Shown: positions 1-7,934 of the stretch, in pieces
Position numbering within the stretch: the first letter of the stretch is position 1
How the letters are laid out: each line of letters begins with the position of its first letter
Assembly: GCA_047638695.1 (NCBI GenBank)
Contig: JBLINY010000042.1
Coordinates: 1 to 33,397 of the forward strand
Length of the DNA stretch: 33,397 nt
DNA from: JAHECQ01 sp047638695
GTDB lineage: Bacteria; Actinomycetota; Acidimicrobiia; Acidimicrobiales; SZUA-35
Direction of reading: 5' to 3'
Made by a program: the position numbers and the translations under genes
Notes under the pieces: generated by a model
The model's database searches: none
Told to the model about the DNA's origin: nothing
What the model saw: only the letters and a program-made list of their open reading frames with translations

Positions 1-20
1 GGCCTAGCGGGGCCACCAGC

Positions 21-196
21 CGCTCAGTCTTCGACTCTCCAGCTCAGTCTTCGACTCTCCAGCTCAGCCTTCGACTCTCCAGCTCAGCCTTCGACTCTCC
101 AGCTCAGCCTTCGACTCTCCAGCTCAGCCTTCGACTCTCCAGCTCAGCCTTCGACTCTCCAGCTCAGTCTTCGACTCTCCAGCTCAGTCTTCGACT
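21..196. repeat. 20-bp tandem repeat array, eight full copies plus a partial ninth
   Basis: A 20-bp unit (agctcagYcttcgactctcc) is repeated head to tail without spacers from about 21 to 180, with a partial copy to 196. The only regular variation is C or T at one column, plus a c/a difference at the first base. Read on the minus strand, each unit contains AGTC-GAA-GACT or AGTC-GAA-GGCT, a short hairpin; the variable base keeps pairing as G-C or G-U. The array lies at the 3' end of the minus-strand DUF3040 gene, whose stop codon is inside the first partial unit. A period of 20 is not a multiple of three and the units carry no open frame, so it is non-coding. Function unknown. Confidence 0.95.
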
Positions 197-540
197 GTGT
201 CTTCTGTTTCGTCTTCGCGGCGGGAGCTGTTGGCGGCTCGGAAAGCGCTCGAGACCTGGTTGATCCCCGCTCGACCCATCACACGTAGATTTCGTTCGAA
301 GCCGAGGGCGCCAGCCAGCATCAAGGCGAACCCGCCAAAGGCCAGCAAGAAGTGCACCTGAAGAAGCGCAAGCATCATGACGAGCCCAACAACAAAGGCC
401 GCAATCGGCAGGCGGAGAGAACCAAGCGCATGGCGATACACGGTGGTCTCGCTCACCTCGCGAGCGAGTCGAGGATCGGATTGGTGGAGGTTTCGCTCAA
501 TCTCAGCGAGAATCTTCTGCTCGTTCTCAGACAGCGGCAT
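184..540 (-). CDS. DUF3040 family small membrane protein
   Basis: A 118-residue protein. It begins MPLSENEQKIL, the typical beginning of DUF3040 proteins of actinobacteria, which have an acidic, helical N-terminus followed by two transmembrane helices. Here the helices lie at about residues 43-60 and 63-81, and the tail is hydrophilic and acidic. The ATG at 538-540 is preferred over upstream codons because the family signature starts there and a GAGGA sequence lies about nine bases upstream. The last codons and the stop are formed by the first unit of the tandem array. It lies 111 bp downstream of dinB on the same strand. The family has no established function; a membrane protein of unknown role is all the sequence supports. 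Confidence 0.85.
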   Translation of the reverse strand: MPLSENEQKILAEIERNLHQSDPRLAREVSETTVYRHALGSLRLPIAAFVVGLVMMLALLQVHFLLAFGGFALMLAGALGFERNLRVMGRAGINQVSSAFRAANSSRREDETEDTVED

Positions 541-651
541 CGCTACTCGGTCCTCGATCTGCCCTTCGTGAGCCCATGCGCTCACGATCCCACCAGTTTC
601 GCGCATCAATCGGCTCGAGACAACGCGCGTTGGATATCAACCTTCCCAAGC

Positions 652-1950
652 CTACGCCGAGACGTCAGGACCCCACGGTCCTTGTCCGGTCTCCTTCGTG
701 CGCATTCCCTCGCTATCAACCAGAACAGCGGGTCCAATGGCGTTGCGACCGAACCGCTCCCGAATCTCATCGACCGCAGCATCAGCAGCAGCGTCAGACG
801 CATCCAGACCTGCCGGGGTCGGATCACCGCGATCAGGCCCTCGCTGACTTGCCAGCAGGTCGTCGAACGTCAGCTGATCGACCGCTTCGGCCGCCAGGGA
901 AGAAACAGCGACTCCGAGCAACCGAACCCCCTGAGCAATGTCGATTGCGTCGAGCAGACCCATGGCTGTTTGGCGGATCCTCGCTCCCACATCGGTGGCG
1001 CTGCCGAGCGTTTGTGACCGGCTGATCGTCTGGAAGGACGGATAACGCAGCTTGATCGACACCGTGCGGCCCTTCAGCTCGGCCGACCGGAGCCGGGCCG
1101 CAACCGAATCGGACATACGGACAATCTCACGCTCGAGCTCTTGCCGATCAGCCACATCGGTGCGAAAGGTCTCTTCGTGGCTAATCGACTTGGTCACCCG
1201 ATTGGGCTCAACCGGTCGATCGTCTCGAGCGTTCGCCACGTTGTGAAGATGCCGACCGTTCGCCTCGCCCAACGTGGCGATCAAGGTCTCGAGCGGGAGG
1301 TCAGCCATTTCGCCGACCGTCGAGATTCCCAAACGCGCCAATTTGTCCCCGGCTTTGGGCCCCACACCCCACATGGCCCGGACGGGAAGCGGCCGAAGAA
1401 AGTCGCGCTCCTCGCCCGCCGGTACCTCTTTCACCCCAAGGCCAGCCTCGATGCGTTTGCCATTCACCCGCGGCTTCGCCTCTTCAGTGGCCAGTTTTGC
1501 CACCAGCTTGCTGGTTGCAACGCCCACCGAACAATGCAACCGCTGCGACTCCCAGATTCGGTGTCTGATCTCTCGTGCGATCTCAACCGGAGAACCGAGC
1601 AACCTGACCGCACCGGTGACATCCAGGAACGCTTCATCGAGGGACAGCGGCTCGACCAGCGGCGTGATATCTCCGAAGATCTCCATCACCCTCTTACTCA
1701 CTTCGGCGTACAGCTTGTGGTCGCCAGGCAAAAAGATGGCCTGGGGACACAGCGCCCTCGCCCGCACACTTGGCATCGCCGAGTAAATACCAAACACCCG
1801 GGCTTCATAGTTGGCCGCTGCAACAACGCCCCGCTCGGCTGTCCCACCAACAACGACGGGCTTGCCCAGAAGGTCGCGGTTCTCTCGCACTTCGACAGAT
1901 GCATAAAAGGCGTTCATGTCGACGTGGAGGATCGACCTCGACGCGGCCAC
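652..1950 (-). CDS. dinB: DNA polymerase IV (Y-family translesion polymerase)
   Basis: A 432-residue Y-family DNA polymerase that copies past damaged template bases. The N-terminal catalytic motif HVDMNAFYASVE (residues 9-20) supplies the first metal-binding aspartate (D11), and SLDEAFLD (103-110) supplies D105 and E106. Helix-hairpin-helix sequence (MWGVGPKAGDKLARLGI) lies near residues 190-206, and the little-finger region follows. The C-terminus after about residue 365 is Ala/Asp-rich and poorly conserved, with no clear clamp-binding motif that I can identify. The start is a GTG at 1948-1950, two bases after the stop of the NUDIX gene, so the two are probably co-transcribed. Pairing a translesion polymerase with a NUDIX hydrolase would fit nucleotide-pool and DNA-damage tolerance, but that link is inference. 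Confidence 0.95.
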   Translation of the reverse strand: MAASRSILHVDMNAFYASVEVRENRDLLGKPVVVGGTAERGVVAAANYEARVFGIYSAMPSVRARALCPQAIFLPGDHKLYAEVSKRVMEIFGDITPLVEPLSLDEAFLDVTGAVRLLGSPVEIAREIRHRIWESQRLHCSVGVATSKLVAKLATEEAKPRVNGKRIEAGLGVKEVPAGEERDFLRPLPVRAMWGVGPKAGDKLARLGISTVGEMADLPLETLIATLGEANGRHLHNVANARDDRPVEPNRVTKSISHEETFRTDVADRQELEREIVRMSDSVAARLRSAELKGRTVSIKLRYPSFQTISRSQTLGSATDVGARIRQTAMGLLDAIDIAQGVRLLGVAVSSLAAEAVDQLTFDDLLASQRGPDRGDPTPAGLDASDAAADAAVDEIRERFGRNAIGPAVLVDSEGMRTKETGQGPWGPDVSA

Positions 1951-1952
1951 GA

Positions 1953-2456
1953 TCAGAGACGAACGACCCGTCGATCATCCGGGCCAGTGCCTTCGAGACG
2001 GTAGGCATACAGGCGGCCGTCGTCGACCCCATCCAGGACATGTTCAAGCAGCGGTTCAGCCACCCACGGCGATGCATCCGCGAGTCGCGTTTGCGCCGCC
2101 TCGTTGCTAAAGAAGTCGGCATCGATAACGATGCCGTCGGGATCGTCAACCACAAGATCCCCGTCGAAGCCGGTCGCCCGATGGGCCTCGACCCGCAGGA
2201 AGAAACCGTAGCCGGGTGCGGTCACCTCAATGAGGTAGAGCGGACCCTCCCACCCTGAAACTTGAAGACCGGTCTCTTCGGCGACCTCTCGAGTCAGCCC
2301 TTCGAGAACCGATTCCCCCTCGTCGATGACGCCACCCGGCGTGCTCCAGTCGAGATCTCCATTGCGTCGTCGGTTCTGCACCAACAGAATGTGGCCGTCG
2401 CGCACCAGGACACCCCCGGCGACCGACCACTGGCGAAGCTCTTCCCGCTCACTCAC
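1953..2456 (-). CDS. NUDIX hydrolase
   Basis: A 167-residue protein with a complete NUDIX box at about residues 41-64 (GGVIDEGESV followed by REVAEETGL), matching Gx5Ex7REUxEExGU, which binds the metal and hydrolyses nucleoside diphosphates linked to another moiety. The preceding segment (SVAGGVLVRDGHILLVQNRR, DWSTPGG) is the usual beta-strand context of small MutT-like enzymes. The substrate cannot be read from the sequence. It starts at GTG 2454-2456 and ends two bases before dinB. It is divergent from the membrane protein gene at 2490, with only 33 bp between starts; that gap contains a short dyad ACCC-TAGT-GGGT at about 2464-2475, so the two promoters must overlap. Confidence 0.9.
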   Translation of the reverse strand: MSEREELRQWSVAGGVLVRDGHILLVQNRRRNGDLDWSTPGGVIDEGESVLEGLTREVAEETGLQVSGWEGPLYLIEVTAPGYGFFLRVEAHRATGFDGDLVVDDPDGIVIDADFFSNEAAQTRLADASPWVAEPLLEHVLDGVDDGRLYAYRLEGTGPDDRRVVRL

Positions 2457-2489
2457 GATACGAACCCTAGTGGGTAGGCTCCGCAGTGC

Positions 2490-2867
2490 ATGGCCGACGA
2501 TGGACGTTCTGACCCTTCCGCCGATCTACCGGTGCCTGCGACGCCGTCTTCCGATGTGTTGCCATTCGACGGGCTGGTTGCTCCGGCGCCGCTGTCGAGC
2601 ACACCCCCTGAACCGGCTCGATGGCTGGCCTTCGCCGGCATTCTCATCGGCGGACTGCTCGGTGGCCTTATCGGCTATGGCGTCGGCGACTTACTCACTG
2701 GCAACGAACTGTGGGCGGCTGTCGGGGCCCTTGCCGGTGGACTCGGAGGCGCCATCGGCGTCGGCATCGTGTCAGCGCTCACGCTTCGGGCCATGAACGA
2801 GTGGAAAGCCGTGCAACACCCTGAGGCCAACGCCGCGACAAAATCTACGTCCGCCGATCTAACGTGA
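2490..2867 (+). CDS. Small glycine-rich membrane protein
   Basis: A 125-residue protein with a Pro/Ser-rich hydrophilic N-terminus (residues 1-42) and two glycine-rich hydrophobic segments (about 45-68 and 73-97), the first with the repeated GG pattern GGLLGGLIGYGVGD and the second GALAGGLGGAIGVG. Such glycine-zipper helices pack tightly in membranes. The C-terminal tail is polar. I do not recognise a named family. Its TGA overlaps the GTG start of the following phosphatase gene (GTGA), so the two are translationally coupled. Function unknown. Confidence 0.75.
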   Translation: MADDGRSDPSADLPVPATPSSDVLPFDGLVAPAPLSSTPPEPARWLAFAGILIGGLLGGLIGYGVGDLLTGNELWAAVGALAGGLGGAIGVGIVSALTLRAMNEWKAVQHPEANAATKSTSADLT

Positions 2868-3694
2868 GCACGCAACCGAACGTTGCGGAGAACCTCGAAC
2901 TGCTGGCGCTTGCATCGGCCTGTGCACGCGACGCCGGCGAACTGGTCGAGACGATGCGAGTAGAACTTGTCGCTGACGGCATCACTGAGCACATGGAAAC
3001 CAAGTCATCGTCAGCTGACGTTGTCACTGCTGCCGACCGAGCAGCCGAGCGAACCATCATCGACGGCATTCTCGCCGCCCGCCCTGATGACTCGATCCTG
3101 GGCGAAGAAGGCGGTGATCGCGCCGGATCGACGGGTATTCGGTGGCTCATCGATCCCATCGATGGGACCACAAACTACTTGTACGACATCCCGGCCTACA
3201 GCGTTTCAATCGCGGCCGAGAACAACGGTGTGCTGGTGGCAGGCGCCGTCTACGAGCCCAGGGGGAACACGCTCTACGCTGCTGCGGCGGGCGCAGGGGC
3301 CACACGCAACGGCCAGCCAATCCGTTGCACCGGCAAGTCGGAACTCGAAACATCGCTGATCGCGACCGGCTTCGGCTACGTCGCGGACCGACGGCGGGGC
3401 CAGGCCGAGGTGTTACTCGAGTTACTTCCGCTCGTCCGCGATATTCGCCGCTTTGGCTCGGCCGCCCTCGACCTCTGCTTTGTTGCTTCTGGTCTGGTCG
3501 ACGGCTACTACGAGCGGGGACTGAACCCCTGGGATCTCGCCGCTGGAGCCCTGATCGCCAGTGAAGCTGGCGCCATCGTCGGTGATCTTCGTGGCGGCGA
3601 CCCCAGCCCAACGTTCGTCCTAGCGAGTGCTCCGAATCTGTTCCCAGCCTTGCGCGACCACCTGATCGATCTGGCTGCCGATCAGCGGCCCTGA
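2864..3694 (+). CDS. Inositol monophosphatase family protein
   Basis: A 276-residue member of the Mg-dependent, Li-sensitive sugar-phosphatase superfamily. Metal-binding residues are visible: GEEGG (E81, E82), WLIDPIDGTTNY (D97, D100, T102) and NPWDLAAG (D224). Family members dephosphorylate inositol-1-phosphate, histidinol phosphate, PAP or fructose-1,6-bisphosphate; the sequence does not settle which. Inositol phosphatase (for phosphatidylinositol or mycothiol) and histidinol phosphatase are both plausible in actinobacteria. It starts at GTG in a 4-bp overlap with the upstream membrane protein gene and is followed 27 bp later by the two-component system. Confidence 0.9.
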   Translation: MSTQPNVAENLELLALASACARDAGELVETMRVELVADGITEHMETKSSSADVVTAADRAAERTIIDGILAARPDDSILGEEGGDRAGSTGIRWLIDPIDGTTNYLYDIPAYSVSIAAENNGVLVAGAVYEPRGNTLYAAAAGAGATRNGQPIRCTGKSELETSLIATGFGYVADRRRGQAEVLLELLPLVRDIRRFGSAALDLCFVASGLVDGYYERGLNPWDLAAGALIASEAGAIVGDLRGGDPSPTFVLASAPNLFPALRDHLIDLAADQRP

Positions 3695-3721
3695 TCTGGC
3701 CCGAGCAGGCAATTTGGGGGC

Positions 3722-4447
3722 ATGACTGTCGCGGACGGCAAACTTCGGCCACCATTTGCCATTGTGGGAACACACATTCTGACGGTCGAAGATGACGAAG
3801 GCATTCGTCAGGCGGTGAAGCTTGCCCTTGAGGACGAGGGTTGGGACGTGACGGAGGCCGCCACCGGCGAGCAGGCGCTCGAGGTTTTCCCGGCGAGTGA
3901 AGCCGACGTCGTACTGATCGACATCATGCTGCCGGGCATCGATGGCTTCGATGTGTGTCGGGCCATCCGCCGGACAAGCGATGTCCCCGTCATCATGGTC
4001 ACCGCCCGTGACGACACCCACGACGTGGTCGCCGGTCTCGAGGCAGGTGCCGACGATTACCTCACCAAACCCTTCGCTCCGAAGGAGCTCTCGGCCCGAA
4101 TCCGTGCGCTTCTACGCCGAGCCCGGTCGCCTGAACAGGGTGGGCTCGAACGAATCAGAGTCGGCGATCTCGAGATCAGTTCCGACGAGGGCATGGTATT
4201 GAAGAATGGCGAAGAGCTTCAGCTAACAAAGACCGAGTTCAAGCTGCTCGTCGAACTGGCCTCCCAACCCGGCAAGGTTTTCAGTCGGGAGGTGCTCCTC
4301 GAACGAGTGTGGGGCTACGACTACTTCGGCGACGGCCGTCTTGTCGATGTCCACGTGCGGCGACTCCGCACCAAAGTAGAGTCCGATCCAGCCAGCCCTC
4401 GATATGTCGTTACCGCCCGAGGGCTCGGCTACAAACTGCAGCCATAG
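3722..4447 (+). CDS. OmpR-family response regulator (MtrA-like)
   Basis: The receiver domain carries VEDDEG, the phospho-acceptor Asp in VVLIDIMLPG (residue 67 from this start), the switch threonine in VTARDD and the lysine in LTKPFAP. It is followed by a winged-helix DNA-binding domain (about residues 140-240: LTKTEFKLLVELA, VWGYDYFGDGRLVDVHVRRLR, GLGYKL). The ATG at 3722 follows GGGGG very closely. An in-frame GTG at 3764 would give 227 residues, place the phospho-Asp at 53 as in most family members, and is a real alternative. The gene order regulator, kinase, GerMN lipoprotein matches the MtrA-MtrB-LpqB arrangement of actinobacteria, a system linked to cell-envelope and division control; that role is inferred from arrangement. 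Confidence 0.93.
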   Translation: MTVADGKLRPPFAIVGTHILTVEDDEGIRQAVKLALEDEGWDVTEAATGEQALEVFPASEADVVLIDIMLPGIDGFDVCRAIRRTSDVPVIMVTARDDTHDVVAGLEAGADDYLTKPFAPKELSARIRALLRRARSPEQGGLERIRVGDLEISSDEGMVLKNGEELQLTKTEFKLLVELASQPGKVFSREVLLERVWGYDYFGDGRLVDVHVRRLRTKVESDPASPRYVVTARGLGYKLQP

Positions 4448-4466
4448 CGGGCTCGCACGAGCCGGG

Positions 4467-6167
4467 GTGTCCTTCAATTTGTCGACAGAGAGACCCGGCC
4501 GGGCGCTGAGAACGCGGCGCCGTCGACGCCTCGGCCTTCGGGCCCGGGTCACATTCATTTACGCGCTCGGCGCTCTTTTGTTGTCATCGATGGTGGCCGT
4601 CGGAACGTTCACCTTGGCTCGGGCCCGATTGGTCAGCGAAGCCGAACAGACCGCAGAGAATCAGACGTTCAGACGTGCCATCGATCTTCGGCAACGCTTG
4701 CAAGCGCTGCCCCCAGAACAGCTCGATCCCAGCGCTGAGGTGACCGTTCCACCGACTCCGATCGACGTCGGCACCACCGACGGCGTCGACCCCGAACCTC
4801 CACTCGAGAAGACCGCCCCTGACGATGACCTTGTCGTCGATCGAGACGAGGTGCTCGAGGCCTTGGCTAACCAAAACGAGAAAAGTGATGCTGAGACGAG
4901 TGACCAGGTAGGCGATGAGGGGCAACCGGAGGTCACCGTGGTCCTCCCCGAACCGGTCGATGCCGTCCGGTTCATTCTTAGCTCACAGCTGAATCCAGAT
5001 GATGTCGGGTCGCTCTTGGTGCTCAACGACCGCGACCGATCGATCTCGGGCTTACGCGAGAATCAGATGCCACCTGGTGTCATCAGCGCAGTGCAGGTCG
5101 GGAATAGCGCGAAACAGTTGTACCTGCTCGGCGGCATTCCCTATGTGGTGGTTGGCGTTCCCATTACCGGCCAGGATGCCCGCTACTACGAACTCACGTC
5201 TTTGGCCGACCTCGAGAACACGCTGGTATCCCTGCGCGCCATCCTGGCCGGGACCGCGCTCGTCGCAAGCCTTGCCGGCGCTGCACTCGGTTCCTATTCC
5301 GCCCGCCGCGCACTACAACCACTTCGAGAGGTGTCAGCAGCCGCAGAGTCAATCGCTCTCGGCCAGTTCGATACCAGGCTAGAAGCACATACCGATCCGG
5401 ATCTCGCCGGCCTCACCTCGTCGTTCAATGACATGGTCGACGCCCTTCAGACGCGTATTGAACGTGATGGTCGTTTCGCATCGGACGTGAGCCACGAACT
5501 TCGATCCCCGCTCATGACCCTCGCCGCATCGGTGGGTGTGCTGGAGGGGCGCCGGCCAGACCTTCCTGAGTCGGCTCGAAAGGCGGTCGACCTTCTTAGT
5601 CGAGACGTCGAACGGTTCGAGGGATTGGTCGAGGATCTGCTCGAGATATCCCGGATGGACGTCGGAGCGGTCGAGCTCGACCTGTCGGCTCTGTTCTTGG
5701 GTGAGTTTCTCCGATTCGCCGTTGCCCAATCTCGGGCACCCGATGTCGGCGTCAGTCATCGACCGGAGGACGAGAACCTCGTTGTTTCGGCCGACAAGCG
5801 CCACCTGGCCCAGGCCGTCTCAAACTTGCTCGACAACGCAGTCAAGTACGCCGGCGGGCCCACCGGCGTTAGCTATCGCAAACTCGGCGATCGGGTGCGG
5901 ATCTACGTCGACGACCTCGGTCCGGGTGTTCGGGCCGAAGACCGAACGCGCATCTTCGACCGGTTTACTCGGGCCGATGGGATGGCAGGCCGACGGGCCA
6001 CAACGGGCGGTGTCGGACTCGGCTTGTCACTCGTGACCGAGCACGTGAAGCTCCACGCAGGATCCGTGTGGGTCACCGACCGGCCCGATGGCCGCAATGG
6101 GGCGCGTTTCGTGATCGAGCTGCCTCTCGGCGAACAACAACTTCTCGACGAGGAGATGGCTACGTGA
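4467..6167 (+). CDS. Sensor histidine kinase (MtrB-like)
   Basis: A 566-residue kinase from the GTG at 4467, 19 bases after the regulator stop and behind GCCGGGG; earlier in-frame codons overlap the regulator and encode unconserved sequence. Order: Arg-rich N-terminus, TM1 about 28-52, extracytoplasmic region to about 255, TM2 about 258-280, HAMP, HisKA with the phospho-acceptor in SDVSHELRSPL (H343), N-box SNLLDNAVKYA near 450, and G-boxes DDLGPGV and GVGLGLSLV near 490-520. The external domain contains a long acidic low-complexity stretch (nt 4738-4955) rich in Asp, Glu, Pro and Thr, probably a flexible insert. Its stop overlaps the start of the lipoprotein gene (GTGA). Confidence 0.93.
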   Translation: MSFNLSTERPGRALRTRRRRRLGLRARVTFIYALGALLLSSMVAVGTFTLARARLVSEAEQTAENQTFRRAIDLRQRLQALPPEQLDPSAEVTVPPTPIDVGTTDGVDPEPPLEKTAPDDDLVVDRDEVLEALANQNEKSDAETSDQVGDEGQPEVTVVLPEPVDAVRFILSSQLNPDDVGSLLVLNDRDRSISGLRENQMPPGVISAVQVGNSAKQLYLLGGIPYVVVGVPITGQDARYYELTSLADLENTLVSLRAILAGTALVASLAGAALGSYSARRALQPLREVSAAAESIALGQFDTRLEAHTDPDLAGLTSSFNDMVDALQTRIERDGRFASDVSHELRSPLMTLAASVGVLEGRRPDLPESARKAVDLLSRDVERFEGLVEDLLEISRMDVGAVELDLSALFLGEFLRFAVAQSRAPDVGVSHRPEDENLVVSADKRHLAQAVSNLLDNAVKYAGGPTGVSYRKLGDRVRIYVDDLGPGVRAEDRTRIFDRFTRADGMAGRRATTGGVGLGLSLVTEHVKLHAGSVWVTDRPDGRNGARFVIELPLGEQQLLDEEMAT

Positions 6168-6793
6168 AACCGACGTTTCTGCTTGCTCCCCTCCTGCTGT
6201 TCGCTGCCGCATGTGGAATCCCCCTCGACGAGTCGGCCCAGGTCATCAACGATCCGCCTCAGGAACTGTTCGACGAGCTGGCGGCGGCGACCACCAGCAC
6301 CGCTCTTGCCAGCACCGACCCTCAGATCATCCTTCGCCTGTACTGGCACAACGAGGCTGACGAGCTGGTGATCGTACGGCGGGGACTCGCTCGCCAACCG
6401 ACCCCGGATGAGGCACTGGCCGCGCTGACTCAGGGCCCGACGGAAGAAGAGTTGAGGGCTGACCGCACGACATTCATCCAGGTCAACTTCGAGTCGCTGC
6501 TTGACCCCAAGTTCACCGAAGTCGAAGCCGGTATTGCCACCATTTCCGTCGCCGACGAAGCCAACCTTCGCAACTCGGTAAACCCAATCATCGCGGCTGA
6601 GATTGTGTGCACCATGCTGCAGTTCAGAAACGTCGACGGCGTCGAGATCACCGACTCGGCCGGCAAGATCAACCTCACCGACATCGGTGCCAATCCCATC
6701 GAGGGAGCAGCCAGGCTGATCCACTTCGACGAGTGCCTCGAGCCGATCGTTCCCACCCAGGTGAACGAGACACCACCCTCCACCGACGGTTAA
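6164..6793 (+). CDS. GerMN-domain lipoprotein (short LpqB-like)
   Basis: A 209-residue protein starting at a GTG that overlaps the kinase stop by 4 bp. The first 17 residues form a lipoprotein signal (hydrophobic LLAPLLLFAA, then the lipobox A-A-A-C with C17), so the mature protein is probably tethered outside the cell membrane. Residues about 55-175 fit a GerMN (sporulation/spore germination) domain, including ALAALTQGPTEEE and AEIVCTML. In MtrAB-LpqB systems an extracytoplasmic lipoprotein with GerMN domains modulates the kinase. This one is far shorter than LpqB and lacks the C-terminal propeller-like region, so it is an analogue in position rather than a full orthologue. It converges on the phosphofructokinase gene with nine bases between stops. 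Confidence 0.85.
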   Translation: MKPTFLLAPLLLFAAACGIPLDESAQVINDPPQELFDELAAATTSTALASTDPQIILRLYWHNEADELVIVRRGLARQPTPDEALAALTQGPTEEELRADRTTFIQVNFESLLDPKFTEVEAGIATISVADEANLRNSVNPIIAAEIVCTMLQFRNVDGVEITDSAGKINLTDIGANPIEGAARLIHFDECLEPIVPTQVNETPPSTDG

Positions 6794-6798
6794 CGGGC

Positions 6799-6810
6799 TC
6801 GCTTAAGCGA
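6799..6810. other. 12-bp perfect palindrome at a convergent gene junction
   Basis: TCGCTTAAGCGA reads the same on both strands and covers the stop codon of the phosphofructokinase gene, six bases after the stop of the lipoprotein gene. It could be part of a short bidirectional terminator, but there is no following T-run, so this is only a suggestion. Confidence 0.4.
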
Positions 6811-7831
6811 AGAACTCTCTGGCCGTGTTCCAAAGCTGTTCACTGACCGGCTTGAGCTCGGCCACCGCCTCGCTCAGCGGAACGCGCACGATCTCGTTGG
6901 CCTGCAACGCCACCATCTGTCCGAACGCTCCGTCGTGCACCGCTTCGATGGCACCAATGCCATACCGTGATGCCAACACACGATCGAAAGCGGTTGGGGT
7001 GCCACCTCGCTGGACATGCCCCAGGATCGTTACCCGCGTCTCGTAGCCCGTTCGAACCTCGACCTCGCTCGCGACCAGGTTGGCGATGCCGCCCAATCTG
7101 ATGTGGCCAAACTTGTCGAATTCGTCGGTCGCGACCTCGAGCGTGCCCGGCACCGGCTTGGCTCCCTCGGCCACCACCACAATCGAGGCGTACCGACCGT
7201 TCTCGTGACGCCGGATGAGAGCGTCGCACACCTCAGCGATATCAAAGGGCTCCTCAGGAATCAGCGTTACGGTGGCGCCGCCCGCGAGCCCGGCCCAGGT
7301 GGCGATGTGGCCAACATGGCGGCCCATGACCTCAACGACCATGACCCGGTTGTGGCTCTCGGCCGTCGTGTGAAGCCGGTCGATGGCTTCGGTGGCAATG
7401 GTGACCGCCGTATCGAACCCGAACGTGCGCTCTGTGCCGCCGACGTCGTTGTCGATCGTCTTCGGAACTCCGATGAGCGGGAGGCCCTCGCGGTGAAGCT
7501 CATTGGTGCAGGACAACGTGCCCTCACCACCGATGGCGATAATGGCATCGAGTCGTAAGTCTTCGACTGCCTTGTGAACTTTCGCGACGCCATCGTCGAA
7601 CATGTAGGGCTGTACCCGGCTGGTGCCGAGGATGGTGCCACCCCGGGGCAGGGTGCCTCGAAGCCGGGCCACGTCGAGGTCCAAGTACTCCTGGTCCATC
7701 ACGCCCCGCCAGCCGTCGAGAAACCCGAGGAGGTCGTCGTTGTAGTGGCGCTCGCCCTTGCGGACGATGGCTCGAATAACCGCATTCAGCCCGGGGCAAT
7801 CTCCGCCACCGGTGAGTACTCCTACTCTCAT
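6803..7831 (-). CDS. pfkA: 6-phosphofructokinase, ATP-type residues
   Basis: A 342-residue phosphofructokinase, which commits fructose 6-phosphate to glycolysis. Motifs: TGGGDCPGLN (7-16), GGEGT (101-105), PKTIDND (123-129, catalytic D127) and EVMGRHVG. This is the actinobacterial group in which ATP- and PPi-dependent enzymes share K124. Glycine at position 104, as in ATP-dependent Streptomyces enzymes, rather than aspartate, as in PPi-dependent relatives, points to ATP as phosphoryl donor; that is inference from known family residues. The start is supported by GGAGGT nine bases upstream of the ATG. It is divergent from glpK. Aldolase and glucokinase genes elsewhere in the window belong to the same pathway. 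Confidence 0.95.
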   Translation of the reverse strand: MRVGVLTGGGDCPGLNAVIRAIVRKGERHYNDDLLGFLDGWRGVMDQEYLDLDVARLRGTLPRGGTILGTSRVQPYMFDDGVAKVHKAVEDLRLDAIIAIGGEGTLSCTNELHREGLPLIGVPKTIDNDVGGTERTFGFDTAVTIATEAIDRLHTTAESHNRVMVVEVMGRHVGHIATWAGLAGGATVTLIPEEPFDIAEVCDALIRRHENGRYASIVVVAEGAKPVPGTLEVATDEFDKFGHIRLGGIANLVASEVEVRTGYETRVTILGHVQRGGTPTAFDRVLASRYGIGAIEAVHDGAFGQMVALQANEIVRVPLSEAVAELKPVSEQLWNTAREFFA

Positions 7832-7922
7832 TGAGCTGCGACCTCCATCACATGTTCAAACTGGGCCCACGGTCTAGATCCGCCGGTTCCTCAGCCTATG
7901 GTCAGCCTGTCCGTCTCGCTCG

Positions 7923-7928
7923 AAGGAG
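7923..7928 (+). promoter_or_regulatory. Shine-Dalgarno site of glpK
   Basis: AAGGAG six bases before the ATG at 7935; it fixes the glycerol kinase start. Just upstream, tcagcctatgg / tcagcctgtcc is an 11-bp direct repeat at about 7891-7912 in the divergent pfkA-glpK gap. Confidence 0.8.
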
Positions 7929-7934
7929 TACCGC

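Noticed and set aside
352..1025. Plus-strand open frames opposite dinB and the DUF3040 gene
   Set aside because: They are antisense to a clear polymerase gene, have no recognisable domain and arise from the GC-rich codon pattern.
6803..7831. PPi-dependent phosphofructokinase
   Set aside because: K124 and GGDCPG occur in both groups, but residue 104 is glycine, as in ATP-dependent enzymes, not aspartate.
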